DNA of 37,680 nucleotides from Massilibacteroides sp. (GTDB lineage: Bacteria; Bacteroidota; Bacteroidia; Bacteroidales; Tannerellaceae): NCBI RefSeq assembly GCF_028705895.1, contig NZ_JAQWCQ010000037.1, positions 1-37,680 on the forward strand. The letters run 5' to 3'. Both the position numbers and the translations under genes were made by a program. This document shows positions 1 through 8,087 of this stretch, one piece after another. The notes under the pieces were generated by a model. That model made no database searches. It saw nothing but the letters and a program-made list of their open reading frames with translations, and was not told where the DNA came from. Each line of letters starts with the position of its first letter. Position 1 is the stretch's first letter.

Positions 1-3000
1 TAACAGATGCTTCCGGAGAACCAATTATCGGTGCGAATGTTGTTGAATCAGGAACAACAAACGGAACCATTACTGACTTTGACGGAAAATTCACACTCTC
101 TATCGCTCCCAATTCAACAGTTATAATCACCTATATAGGGTATGTAGAACAAAGAGTCGCAGTCGGAGATCAAACCAATCTTTCAATTACACTGAAAGAA
201 GATTCACAAGCATTAGAGGAAGTGGTTGTAATAGGGTATGGGACACAAAAGAAGGTAAATTTGTCTGGTTCGGTATCTTCAGTTAATATGTCTGAATTGA
301 CCGAAAGTCGTCCTATTACCAACATTTCAAATGGTTTGGCAGGTATGGCAGCAGGAGTACAGGTTACTTCTTCAAGCAATCGTCCGGGAAATGACAACTC
401 TTCTATTTTAGTACGTGGACAGGGTACGCTAAATAACTCTGCTCCTCTGATTATAATCGATGGGATGGAAGGAAATATCAACAGTGTTAATCCTCAGGAT
501 ATCGAAAGCTTATCCATATTAAAAGATGCTGCTTCTGCTGCTATTTATGGTTCTCGCGCAGCAAACGGTGTTATCTTGATTACAACAAAGCAGGGAAAAT
601 CCGGAGCTATGAAAGTAGAATATACCGGTTATGTTTCATTTGAGTCTATTAACAAGACAATGACACCGGTTAGTAACTATGCTGATTATATGGGCTTAGT
701 CAACGAAGGCTATCTGAATTCAAACCAACCGGCCCCATTCAAACAGGAGACGATTGAGCTTTGGCGTTCAAATGAAAATGGAGACCAATTAATGTATCCG
801 AATACGGACTGGATAGACGAAACATTTACTACTTCAGTAGCAACAAATCACTCTTTGTCAGTTAGTGGAGGTTCGGAGAAAATTCGTTTTTACACTGCTT
901 TTGGTTATATGGATGATCCGGGCGTAATGGACAATTCCGGTTATAGTAAATATAATTTACGTGCAAATTTAGATGCTGATGTGAAATCATGGTTAAAGAT
1001 CGGAACAAACTTAAGCGGATATATAGCCAATACACAACCGGGAACGGATAAGATTGAGAATGTATTTACTTATGGTTCTGCAACAACTCCGGGTATGGTG
1101 TTCAGATCTCCTGATGGTCGTTATGGCGCAATGAATAATTTGGAAGATGACCCGCAATCCGGCACCAACAATCCTTTATATGGATTAAATTCTATTTATG
1201 GAAAATACACGAAAAAAAACACAAAAGCCCGTATATTCGGAACACTGCTCCCTTTTAAAGGATTTACATTAACGGCTTCTTATTCGTATGAAAACGTTGA
1301 TGAACAACAAGAAAACAAACCTATTTTTATAGATTTATGGAATTTCCAGAATAACACGATCACAAAAGAAGGCACTGGACGTACTTCTATCAGCAATAAG
1401 AACATCAAGCAAGAACGTAATTTTATGGATGTTGTTGCACGATATGAAAATCACTTTTTTGACAAATTAGACTTGAATGTGATGGCGGGAGGCAGCCAGG
1501 AGCAGTACGGATGGCAATGGTTTAATGCATCTAAATTAGATTTGATTGATCCGGGATTAGGAGTTATCAATGGTGCCGTGGGGGATGCTTCAGCCAATGG
1601 AACGCGAGTTGAATGGGCTATGCGTTCTTTCTTTGGACGTATAAATCTCGGTTGGGACAACAAGTATCTGTTGGAACTTAATATGCGTGCAGACGGATCT
1701 TCTCGTTTCTTGCCGGATCAGAGATGGGGTTATTTCCCTTCCATATCTGCTGCTTGGCGTATTGATCAGGAAGACTTTATGACAGATTTTTCTTCTACTT
1801 GGTTAAGCAACCTTAAACTACGTTTATCTTATGGTTCATTAGGAAATAATGCTGTTGGTGGTACGGATCAAAATGCCGGAAATTACAGTGCTCTTTCCAC
1901 TTACTCTACGACCAATTATGTGTTGAACAATGCTTTGGCTATGGGACTTTCTCAAACAGCTATTGCAAATGCAGCTTTGACATGGGAAACGACTAAGATA
2001 GCTAACATAGGGTTAGACTTTGGAGTAATCAACAACAAATTAAGTGGGACGTTAGACTATTTCCACAAAAAAACAGATGGTATTTTGATTGACCTTCCTG
2101 CACCTGCAGTACATGGAAATGCCTCTATACCTAAACAAAATAGTGCTGTCGTAGTTAACCAGGGTATTGAATTTACTCTGGGATGGCAAGATAAGATCGG
2201 CGACTTCTCTTATTCAATTAATGGAAATGTTACTTGGCTAAAAAATGAAGTAACACGTTTCAAAGGAGATGATTACTCATTAAGTGGTGCTAAGATAATC
2301 AAAGAAGGCCTACCTATTAATGCTCAATATGTATTATTGGTTGATCGTATTATACAAACAGATGAGGATTTGGCATTAGTGCAGAAGTTTATTGATAATG
2401 CTCCAATAGATGAAAGTACAGGCAAAGCCAAAAATCCATTTGCAGCTTATGGAAAACCGGCAAAAGGAGACTTATTGTATAAAGACACTAATGGCGATGG
2501 CCTTATTAATGACGAAGACCGGCAGGTTGTAGGTAGAGGCCCAAACCCTGACTTCTCTTATGGTTTAAATATGGCAATGGCATATAAAGGCATTGATTTT
2601 TCTGTCCTGTTCCAAGGAGTAAGTGGCGTGAAAATGATTTATAATGATGGCTATTTTGTTCCTACCGTACGTTTGGGATATCAGATTAATAAAGATATTG
2701 CAGATGGAAGATGGACAGAAGGTCGTACCGATGCTACTTATCCTCGTCTATTGCATTATTCAGATTCACGTAACACACAGAATAGTGATTTGTGGGTTCA
2801 GGATAAATCATACCTGAAAATAAAGAGTATCCAGTTAGGATATACTTTACCAAAGAGTTGGTTGTCTAAAATAGATATTGAACGTGTACGTATATACGGT
2901 AGTTTGGAAAACTTCTTCACTTTCACAGACTTTAAAGGTTTAGACCCAGAAGTAGAAAAGACGAACTATCCAACCATGAGACAAGCTGTTATCGGATTAA

Positions 3001-3014
3001 ATGTTTCATTTTAA
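1..3014 (+). CDS. SusC-family TonB-dependent outer-membrane transporter, 5' end outside window
   Basis: The protein is an outer-membrane beta-barrel that imports oligosaccharides using TonB energy, in partnership with the SusD that follows. The reading frame is open from the first base (codons begin at base 3) with no start codon, so the N-terminus and any STN domain lie outside the window. About 1003 residues are visible. They open with a carboxypeptidase-regulatory-like domain (GEPIIGANV, then DGKFTL), followed by the SusC signature EEVVVIGYGTQKK, a plug domain (LIIIDGMEG, KDAASAAIYGSRAANGVI) and a long barrel ending in an aromatic residue (NVSF), as in barrel proteins inserted by the BAM machinery. 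A Ca-binding-like DTNGDGLINDEDR stretch is typical of the family. Only 13 bases separate it from susD. The family is certain. The substrate can only be inferred from the lyase and GH88 downstream. Confidence 0.95.
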   Translation, partial: TDASGEPIIGANVVESGTTNGTITDFDGKFTLSIAPNSTVIITYIGYVEQRVAVGDQTNLSITLKEDSQALEEVVVIGYGTQKKVNLSGSVSSVNMSELTESRPITNISNGLAGMAAGVQVTSSSNRPGNDNSSILVRGQGTLNNSAPLIIIDGMEGNINSVNPQDIESLSILKDAASAAIYGSRAANGVILITTKQGKSGAMKVEYTGYVSFESINKTMTPVSNYADYMGLVNEGYLNSNQPAPFKQETIELWRSNENGDQLMYPNTDWIDETFTTSVATNHSLSVSGGSEKIRFYTAFGYMDDPGVMDNSGYSKYNLRANLDADVKSWLKIGTNLSGYIANTQPGTDKIENVFTYGSATTPGMVFRSPDGRYGAMNNLEDDPQSGTNNPLYGLNSIYGKYTKKNTKARIFGTLLPFKGFTLTASYSYENVDEQQENKPIFIDLWNFQNNTITKEGTGRTSISNKNIKQERNFMDVVARYENHFFDKLDLNVMAGGSQEQYGWQWFNASKLDLIDPGLGVINGAVGDASANGTRVEWAMRSFFGRINLGWDNKYLLELNMRADGSSRFLPDQRWGYFPSISAAWRIDQEDFMTDFSSTWLSNLKLRLSYGSLGNNAVGGTDQNAGNYSALSTYSTTNYVLNNALAMGLSQTAIANAALTWETTKIANIGLDFGVINNKLSGTLDYFHKKTDGILIDLPAPAVHGNASIPKQNSAVVVNQGIEFTLGWQDKIGDFSYSINGNVTWLKNEVTRFKGDDYSLSGAKIIKEGLPINAQYVLLVDRIIQTDEDLALVQKFIDNAPIDESTGKAKNPFAAYGKPAKGDLLYKDTNGDGLINDEDRQVVGRGPNPDFSYGLNMAMAYKGIDFSVLFQGVSGVKMIYNDGYFVPTVRLGYQINKDIADGRWTEGRTDATYPRLLHYSDSRNTQNSDLWVQDKSYLKIKSIQLGYTLPKSWLSKIDIERVRIYGSLENFFTFTDFKGLDPEVEKTNYPTMRQAVIGLNVSF

Positions 3015-3027
3015 ATAGAATCAAATC

Positions 3028-4755
3028 ATGAAAAAATATAAATCAATAATACTATCCATAGCTGCTATTATCGGATTAAGTGGCTGTTATGACTTGGATA
3101 GGTATCCATATGACCAAGTAAGTTCAGGAACTTTTTGGAAAACTGAAAGTCAGGCAAAACAAGCTATGATGGGTGTTTATAATGTAATGAAGAATGAGAA
3201 TGCTTTTGGTATTACATTTGGATTAGACTGTTTATCTGACATTGGCGTGGGCTATGACAATCCAGGCTATGTAAGTATGTATTTGGGGACATATACCGGA
3301 AGAACGTCTCAGGTATCGAGCAAGTGGCAAACATTATATGACGGCGTAATGCGTTCGAATACTGTGTTACAGAACCTGTCAACAGTTGATATGACTGACG
3401 AATTGAAAGTTCAATATACCGGTGAGGCAAAGTTTATGCGTGCGTTATATTATTTCTCTCTTATGACTTTCTATGGAGGTGTGCCATTGTATGATGAATC
3501 TTGGGTTGTTGATCAAAGTTTCAATGAAATGATGGAACCAAGAGCTACAGAAGAGAAAACGAGAGAATTTATCCTTAATGATCTTGAAGCTGCAATCAAT
3601 GCTTTACCGGTAAAATGGGATGATGCAAACTACGGAAGAGCGACAAAGGGAGCTGCTCACGCACTTAGAGGGAAAGTCTTATTGTATAACAATCAATTTG
3701 CTGATGCCGCCAAAAGCTTTGAAGAAATAGTTAATGATCCTTCAGGAAAAGGTTATGGATATGCTCTTTATAATAATTATGAAAATCTATTCAAACCTGA
3801 AGGAGACCAAAGTAGCGAAATGATCTTCGCTATTCAGAATTCCGGAGGTGTAGGTATGGATTATGGAATGCCGATGACTTTCTACATGGGATCTCGTTCT
3901 TCTTTTGGAAGCTGCTGGAATAATGTTATGGCTTCTACCGGTTTGGCAGACATGTATGAATATAAAGATGGCAAACCATTTAACTGGAATGAAATTATTC
4001 CCGGGTTTAATGAAAGTAAAGAGATAAAAGACAAAACTTTCCGCGCTACACTGTCTGCCGATAAGAAAACAGTCGTTGCCTATCCGGAAAGTAAAGATTT
4101 GTTGTTGGACATGTACGCAAATCGTGATCCTCGAATGGGCATTTCGTTGATTTTACCTTATACTGAATATAAGGGATGGGTATCTAACAAACCGAAAATA
4201 TGTGAATTTGTTGTTGCAGTAGGAACCAATGAGTCTAATGGGTTTATTCGCAATAATAAGCAATGGGACACCTATTTATGGCGGAAATTTGTTGCAGAAC
4301 ATGACATGGACGGACAGATTAACAACCGCGCTCATACACCGATAAACTTCCCCTTAATTCGTTATGCTGATGTTTTATTAATGTTGGCTGAATGTTACAA
4401 CGAAACAGACAGACAAACGGAGGCTGTTACATTAATTAATCAAGTGCGTCAACGTCCGTCTGTAGAATTACCAGCTTTAAATAGCGGTCCTGCCTGGTTA
4501 GAAGCAAAAACAAAAGAAGAAATCTTTAATCGTATCAAACAAGAAAGAGCTGTTGAATTAGCGGGTGAAGGACATCGTTTCCACGACTTACGCAGATGGA
4601 AAGAATTACTGGCGCTTTCAGGTAAAGAAGAACTTTCATTTGCAGGAACTCGTTTGTTTACGCGTGTTGTGAGTGAAAGAGACTATCTATGGCCTATTCC
4701 TTCTACGGAAATAGAAAAGAATGATAAGCTTACACAGAATCCTGGTTGGGATTAA
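3028..4755 (+). CDS. SusD/RagB-family nutrient-binding surface lipoprotein
   Basis: This is the surface glycan-binding lid of the SusC transporter just upstream. The 575-residue protein starts with a lipoprotein signal (hydrophobic stretch, then lipobox LSGC with the lipidated Cys at residue 20). The residues after Cys20 (YDLDRY) are acidic, as expected for export to the cell surface in Bacteroidota. SusD features are the TPR-like N-terminal half (FMRALYYFSLMTFYGGVP) and the C-terminal RagB/SusD domain (IRYADVLLMLAECYNE, then RAVELAGEGHRFHDLRRW and a terminal NPGW). It is co-transcribed with susC, judging by the 13-base gap. The family is certain. The ligand is unknown but should be the substrate of the downstream lyase. 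Confidence 0.95.
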   Translation: MKKYKSIILSIAAIIGLSGCYDLDRYPYDQVSSGTFWKTESQAKQAMMGVYNVMKNENAFGITFGLDCLSDIGVGYDNPGYVSMYLGTYTGRTSQVSSKWQTLYDGVMRSNTVLQNLSTVDMTDELKVQYTGEAKFMRALYYFSLMTFYGGVPLYDESWVVDQSFNEMMEPRATEEKTREFILNDLEAAINALPVKWDDANYGRATKGAAHALRGKVLLYNNQFADAAKSFEEIVNDPSGKGYGYALYNNYENLFKPEGDQSSEMIFAIQNSGGVGMDYGMPMTFYMGSRSSFGSCWNNVMASTGLADMYEYKDGKPFNWNEIIPGFNESKEIKDKTFRATLSADKKTVVAYPESKDLLLDMYANRDPRMGISLILPYTEYKGWVSNKPKICEFVVAVGTNESNGFIRNNKQWDTYLWRKFVAEHDMDGQINNRAHTPINFPLIRYADVLLMLAECYNETDRQTEAVTLINQVRQRPSVELPALNSGPAWLEAKTKEEIFNRIKQERAVELAGEGHRFHDLRRWKELLALSGKEELSFAGTRLFTRVVSERDYLWPIPSTEIEKNDKLTQNPGWD

Positions 4756-4763
4756 TTTTTTTC

Positions 4764-4795
4764 ATTGGGGGATTTTAGTTACATTATCCCCCAAT
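4764..4795 (+). promoter_or_regulatory. Intercistronic hairpin between susD and the lyase gene
   Basis: ATTGGGGGAT (4764-4773) and ATCCCCCAAT (4786-4795) form a perfect 10-bp stem with a 12-base loop, 9 bases after the susD stop and 20 bases before the lyase ATG. No T-tract follows on the + strand, so it is not a standard intrinsic terminator. It could protect the 3' end of the susCD message or reduce read-through into the enzyme genes. That role is inference. Confidence 0.6.
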
Positions 4796-4815
4796 TAATA
4801 TTAAAATACAAGACT

Positions 4816-6756
4816 ATGAACAATCGAAAAATAATAATTTCTACTCTTTTAGCCTTTTTGTTTATCACGTATATCAATGCCTACACAGAAAAAAACCTAT
4901 TACAACAAGCCGCAACATTAGAGCAAGTAAAATCGGCACTGATAATGGATCAGAAGTGGGTATCTTATCCAGGCTACACTGATCGAGGTGGGTGGGACAA
5001 ATTGCTGGGTGATAATAAAACGTTGCTTATAGAGAGAGGTGAAAAAGCATTGTCTTATACCTGGGAAGTGGTAAAAGCAACGGATTATCTTGAGTATGAA
5101 CGGAGTGGAAATCGTGATATCATGGAATCTCCGTTTGGCCGGAATAATAATGCAATCGTAAACCTGTTTTTAGCTGAATTGGCAGAGGGGAAAGGCCGTT
5201 TTATTGATCAGTTGATTAATGGCGTTTTTTATTCCTGCGAGATGACATCCTGGGTGCTTTCTGCTCATCTTGGAGGTCAGGGAGCGCAGACTTCCCGTCG
5301 ATCTTTACCCGACTACAAAGAGCATGTGATTGATTTAACATCGGGAGACTTGGGTTCTATGTTATCTTGGGTCTATTATTTCTTTCATGCTGAGTTCGAC
5401 AAAGTTAATCCTGCCATATCTGAACGTTTAAGACATGAGTTGCAGGTAAGAATCCTCGATACGTATATGGAGATCGATCGTTTCTGGTGGATGGCTTTCG
5501 ATCTGAAACCCGGTGGAATGGTGAATAACTGGAATCCTTGGTGTAATTCGAATGTATTGCAGAGCTTTTTCTTATTGGAAAATGACAGGGATAAGTTGGC
5601 TAAAGCGGTGTACCGTACGATGGTGTCGGTTGACAAGTTTCTCAATTACACACATTTGGATGGTGGTTGTGAGGAAGGGCCTTCTTATTGGGGGCATGCT
5701 GCCGGTAAAATGTATGACTATCTTCAGATGTTAAGTGACGGAACGGGAGGGAAAGTTTCTCTTTTCTCTAATGATATGATCCGTAAAATGGGTGAGTATA
5801 TCGTTCGTTCGTATGTGGGAAATGGTTGGGTAGTCAATTTTGCTGATGCTTCGGCGCGTGGCGGCGGAGGGGCACCAATCATTTACAGGTATGGAAAAGC
5901 CGTAAAAAGCGATATGATGATACAGCATGCGGCTTATATGAATCATCTGAAAAAAGACAATCTATCTTTTGGCAGAGACATATTCAGAGCATTGCAGACG
6001 TTGTTGTACGACAAAGAGTTTAACTCCATTGAAGGTAAGCCTCAGTCACCGGCATATTCCTGGTATCCGGAGACGGAATTCTGCTATATGACCAATAAAA
6101 ACGGCTTTTTTGTGGCAACAAAGGGCGGATATAACAATGAAAGTCATAATCATAACGATCTGGGGACATTCTCTTTGTATCTGAATACGACTCCGATCTT
6201 TATCGATGCCGGTGTAGGCACCTATACAAGACAGACTTTTAGTAGCGAGCGTTATACGATCTGGACTATGCAAAGCAATTATCATAACTTGCCGATGATT
6301 AATGGAGTACCTCAGAAATTCGGTTCGAATTATAAAGCTACGGACGTAACCTTCAATCCGAAGAGCATGTATTTCTCTGCCAATATTGCTCAGGCGTATC
6401 CTGAAGAAGCAAACGTAAGAAAATGGACTCGTTCTTATACGCTCAAAAATAATGAATTGAGAGTGGAGGATAATTTTGTTTTAGACAAAATAATCGCTCC
6501 AAATCAGATCAACTTCCTGACTTGGGGAGATGTGGATGTTTCTGTTGCAGGAGAAATAAAAGTAAATGTCAAAGGTGAAAAAGCGGTATTGAAGTATGAC
6601 AAAAATGTCTTTGATGTAGAAAAGGAAACAATCAAACAAGATGATTCACGCTTGTCGAATGTTTGGGGATCGGAAGTTTATCGTATCTCGTTAAACGCAA
6701 AAAAGGAAATTCAAAGCGGAAAATACAACTATACTATAAAACAACTAAAGGACTAA
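4816..6756 (+). CDS. Heparinase II/III-family polysaccharide lyase
   Basis: This is a secreted lyase predicted to cleave a uronic-acid-containing polysaccharide by beta-elimination, leaving an unsaturated uronate for the GH88 that follows. I start it at the ATG at 4816 (646 residues), which gives a clean signal peptide (MNNRKIIISTLLAFLFITYI). An in-frame TTG at 4765 lies inside the intercistronic hairpin and adds an unlikely leader. The N-terminal half is an alpha/alpha toroid with MVNNWNPWCNSN and GGCEEGPSYWGHAAGKMYDY. The C-terminal half is the heparinase II/III beta-sandwich with SHNHNDLG (His444, His446), FIDAG (Asp464) and NYHNLP (His490). These resemble the catalytic His and the Zn ligands of heparinase II. 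The family is clear. I cannot tell PL21, PL12, PL33 or a related family apart by eye, so heparin, hyaluronan/chondroitin or another uronate glycan are all possible. Confidence 0.88.
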   Translation: MNNRKIIISTLLAFLFITYINAYTEKNLLQQAATLEQVKSALIMDQKWVSYPGYTDRGGWDKLLGDNKTLLIERGEKALSYTWEVVKATDYLEYERSGNRDIMESPFGRNNNAIVNLFLAELAEGKGRFIDQLINGVFYSCEMTSWVLSAHLGGQGAQTSRRSLPDYKEHVIDLTSGDLGSMLSWVYYFFHAEFDKVNPAISERLRHELQVRILDTYMEIDRFWWMAFDLKPGGMVNNWNPWCNSNVLQSFFLLENDRDKLAKAVYRTMVSVDKFLNYTHLDGGCEEGPSYWGHAAGKMYDYLQMLSDGTGGKVSLFSNDMIRKMGEYIVRSYVGNGWVVNFADASARGGGGAPIIYRYGKAVKSDMMIQHAAYMNHLKKDNLSFGRDIFRALQTLLYDKEFNSIEGKPQSPAYSWYPETEFCYMTNKNGFFVATKGGYNNESHNHNDLGTFSLYLNTTPIFIDAGVGTYTRQTFSSERYTIWTMQSNYHNLPMINGVPQKFGSNYKATDVTFNPKSMYFSANIAQAYPEEANVRKWTRSYTLKNNELRVEDNFVLDKIIAPNQINFLTWGDVDVSVAGEIKVNVKGEKAVLKYDKNVFDVEKETIKQDDSRLSNVWGSEVYRISLNAKKEIQSGKYNYTIKQLKD

Positions 6757-6759
6757 AGA

Positions 6760-7968
6760 ATGAAGACTAAAGAACTGATTGCATTAACGTGCGTCGCCTT
6801 TTTAGCCGCTTGTAGTGGAACGAAATCTTCCGGTGATGATTTCCTAAGTGAGAATATCAAATTTGCTCATGAGCAGATCGGTCATGAAATAAAGACAATC
6901 GAAGAAAGTGGGAAGGTGCTCAATCCTGTTACTCTGAAGAAAGATGGTTCTACATTCTATTGTAATTATGGAGACTGGAGAAGTGGATTTTTCCCGGGAT
7001 CTGTATGGTATCTTTATGAACTGACCGGAGACAAAACACTACTTCCGTTAGCTTATAAATACACGGAAGCCATCGAACAAGCAAAGACATTAACGAACCA
7101 TCATGATGTAGGGTTTATTATTGAATGTAGTTTTGGAAACGGACTTCGTCTGACGAATAAAAAAGAATATGAAGCCGTAATAATTGAAGCTGCAAAATCC
7201 TTATCGACCCGTTTTCGCGAAAAACCGGGTATAATCCAATCCTGGAATGTTGACCGCGGGTGGCAGTCGGAACGCGGATGGAACTGTCCGGTTATTATCG
7301 ATAACATGATGAACCTGCAGTTAATGTTTCATGCAACCAAACTAACCGGTGATTCTTCTTTTTATAAAATTGCCATTTCACACGCCGATCGTACGATGCA
7401 GGAACAATTCCGTGAAGACGGAAGTTGCTATCACGTGATAGACTATGATCTGGAGACAGGCGAAGTTCGCAACAGACATACCGCTCAGGGCTATGCTCAC
7501 GAATCGGCATGGAGTCGCGGACAAGCATGGGCTATTTACGGTTATATTATTTGTTACCGTGAAACCGGAGATTGTAAATATTTAGACCAGGCGGTGAAAG
7601 CGTTTAATTTTATGAAGAATCATCCGGATATGCCGGCAGACTTAGTTCCTTATTGGGACATGAGCGCACCGAACATTCCGAATGAACTTCGCGACGTATC
7701 TTCAGCTTCCTGTATCGCTTCCGCATTATATGAATTAAGCACAATGGATGTTGAGAATGCCTCTTCCTACAAAGCATATGCAGATAAGATGATGACATCA
7801 TTAGCCTCGCCAACTTATCGGGCAAAACCGGGTGAGAACGGCAATTTCCTATTAATGCATTCCGTAGGAAGTATTCCTCATAATGCAGAAATTGATGTCC
7901 CATTAAATTATGCAGATTATTATTTTATGGAAGCGCTTAAACGGAAAAAGGATATAGAAACAAAGTAA
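6760..7968 (+). CDS. GH88 unsaturated uronyl hydrolase, lipoprotein
   Basis: The enzyme removes the 4,5-unsaturated uronate that a lyase leaves at the non-reducing end of oligosaccharides. The 402-residue product has a lipoprotein signal with lipobox LAAC (Cys18), so it is membrane-anchored. The residues after the Cys (SGTKSS) are not acidic, which suggests it faces the periplasm rather than the cell surface. The alpha/alpha-barrel carries the two Asp motifs of GH88: HHDVGF (Asp116) and IIDNMMN (Asp181). Further family blocks are GWQSERGWNCP and ESAWSRGQAWAIYGY. Length fits the family. It starts 3 bases after the lyase stop, so the two are co-translated. Intrinsic-terminator-like structures follow at 8047-8087. 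Confident on family and reaction class. The exact uronoside is unknown. Confidence 0.93.
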   Translation: MKTKELIALTCVAFLAACSGTKSSGDDFLSENIKFAHEQIGHEIKTIEESGKVLNPVTLKKDGSTFYCNYGDWRSGFFPGSVWYLYELTGDKTLLPLAYKYTEAIEQAKTLTNHHDVGFIIECSFGNGLRLTNKKEYEAVIIEAAKSLSTRFREKPGIIQSWNVDRGWQSERGWNCPVIIDNMMNLQLMFHATKLTGDSSFYKIAISHADRTMQEQFREDGSCYHVIDYDLETGEVRNRHTAQGYAHESAWSRGQAWAIYGYIICYRETGDCKYLDQAVKAFNFMKNHPDMPADLVPYWDMSAPNIPNELRDVSSASCIASALYELSTMDVENASSYKAYADKMMTSLASPTYRAKPGENGNFLLMHSVGSIPHNAEIDVPLNYADYYFMEALKRKKDIETK

Positions 7969-7996
7969 TATTCTTTTTTCAATACGAACGATCTTT

Positions 7997-8076
7997 TTTT
8001 TAAGGCGCCTGGAAACGAAAGTTGAGGCGCCTGGAAACGTTTGTTGAGGCTCTTCAACTTGTATGTTGAGGAGCCT
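7997..8076. repeat. 22-bp-period tandem repeat between convergent genes
   Basis: Three 22-bp units follow each other (8003-8024, 8025-8046, 8047-8068) and the array closes with AGGAGCCT (8069-8076). Units 1 and 2 begin with the palindrome AGGCGCCT, followed by GGAAACGAAAGTTG or GGAAACGTTTGTTG. Unit 3 is diverged (AGGCTCTT) but keeps the GTTG end. Because AGGCGCCT is self-complementary, neighbouring units can pair. Bases 7997-8032 are identical over 36 bp to 34641-34676. The function is unknown. Confidence 0.8.
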
Positions 8077-8087
8077 TTAATTTTTTT
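8047..8087 (+). terminator. Intrinsic terminator after the GH88 gene
   Basis: AGGCTCTTCAAC (8047-8058) pairs with GTTGAGGAGCCT (8065-8076) over 12 positions with one G-T wobble and a 6-base loop. TTAA and a run of seven T follow (8081-8087). It closes the susC-susD-lyase-GH88 transcript and overlaps the stop codon of the convergent regulator gene. Confidence 0.75.

Noticed and set aside
4765-4815. Longer N-terminus of the lyase from TTG at 4765
   Set aside because: The start lies in the stem of a hairpin and adds 17 residues in front of a good signal peptide beginning at ATG 4816.
8003-8076. Possible CRISPR array from regular 22-bp repeats
   Set aside because: Repeats abut with no variable spacer of 25-40 bases, the repeat core is an 8-base palindrome, and no cas genes are present.
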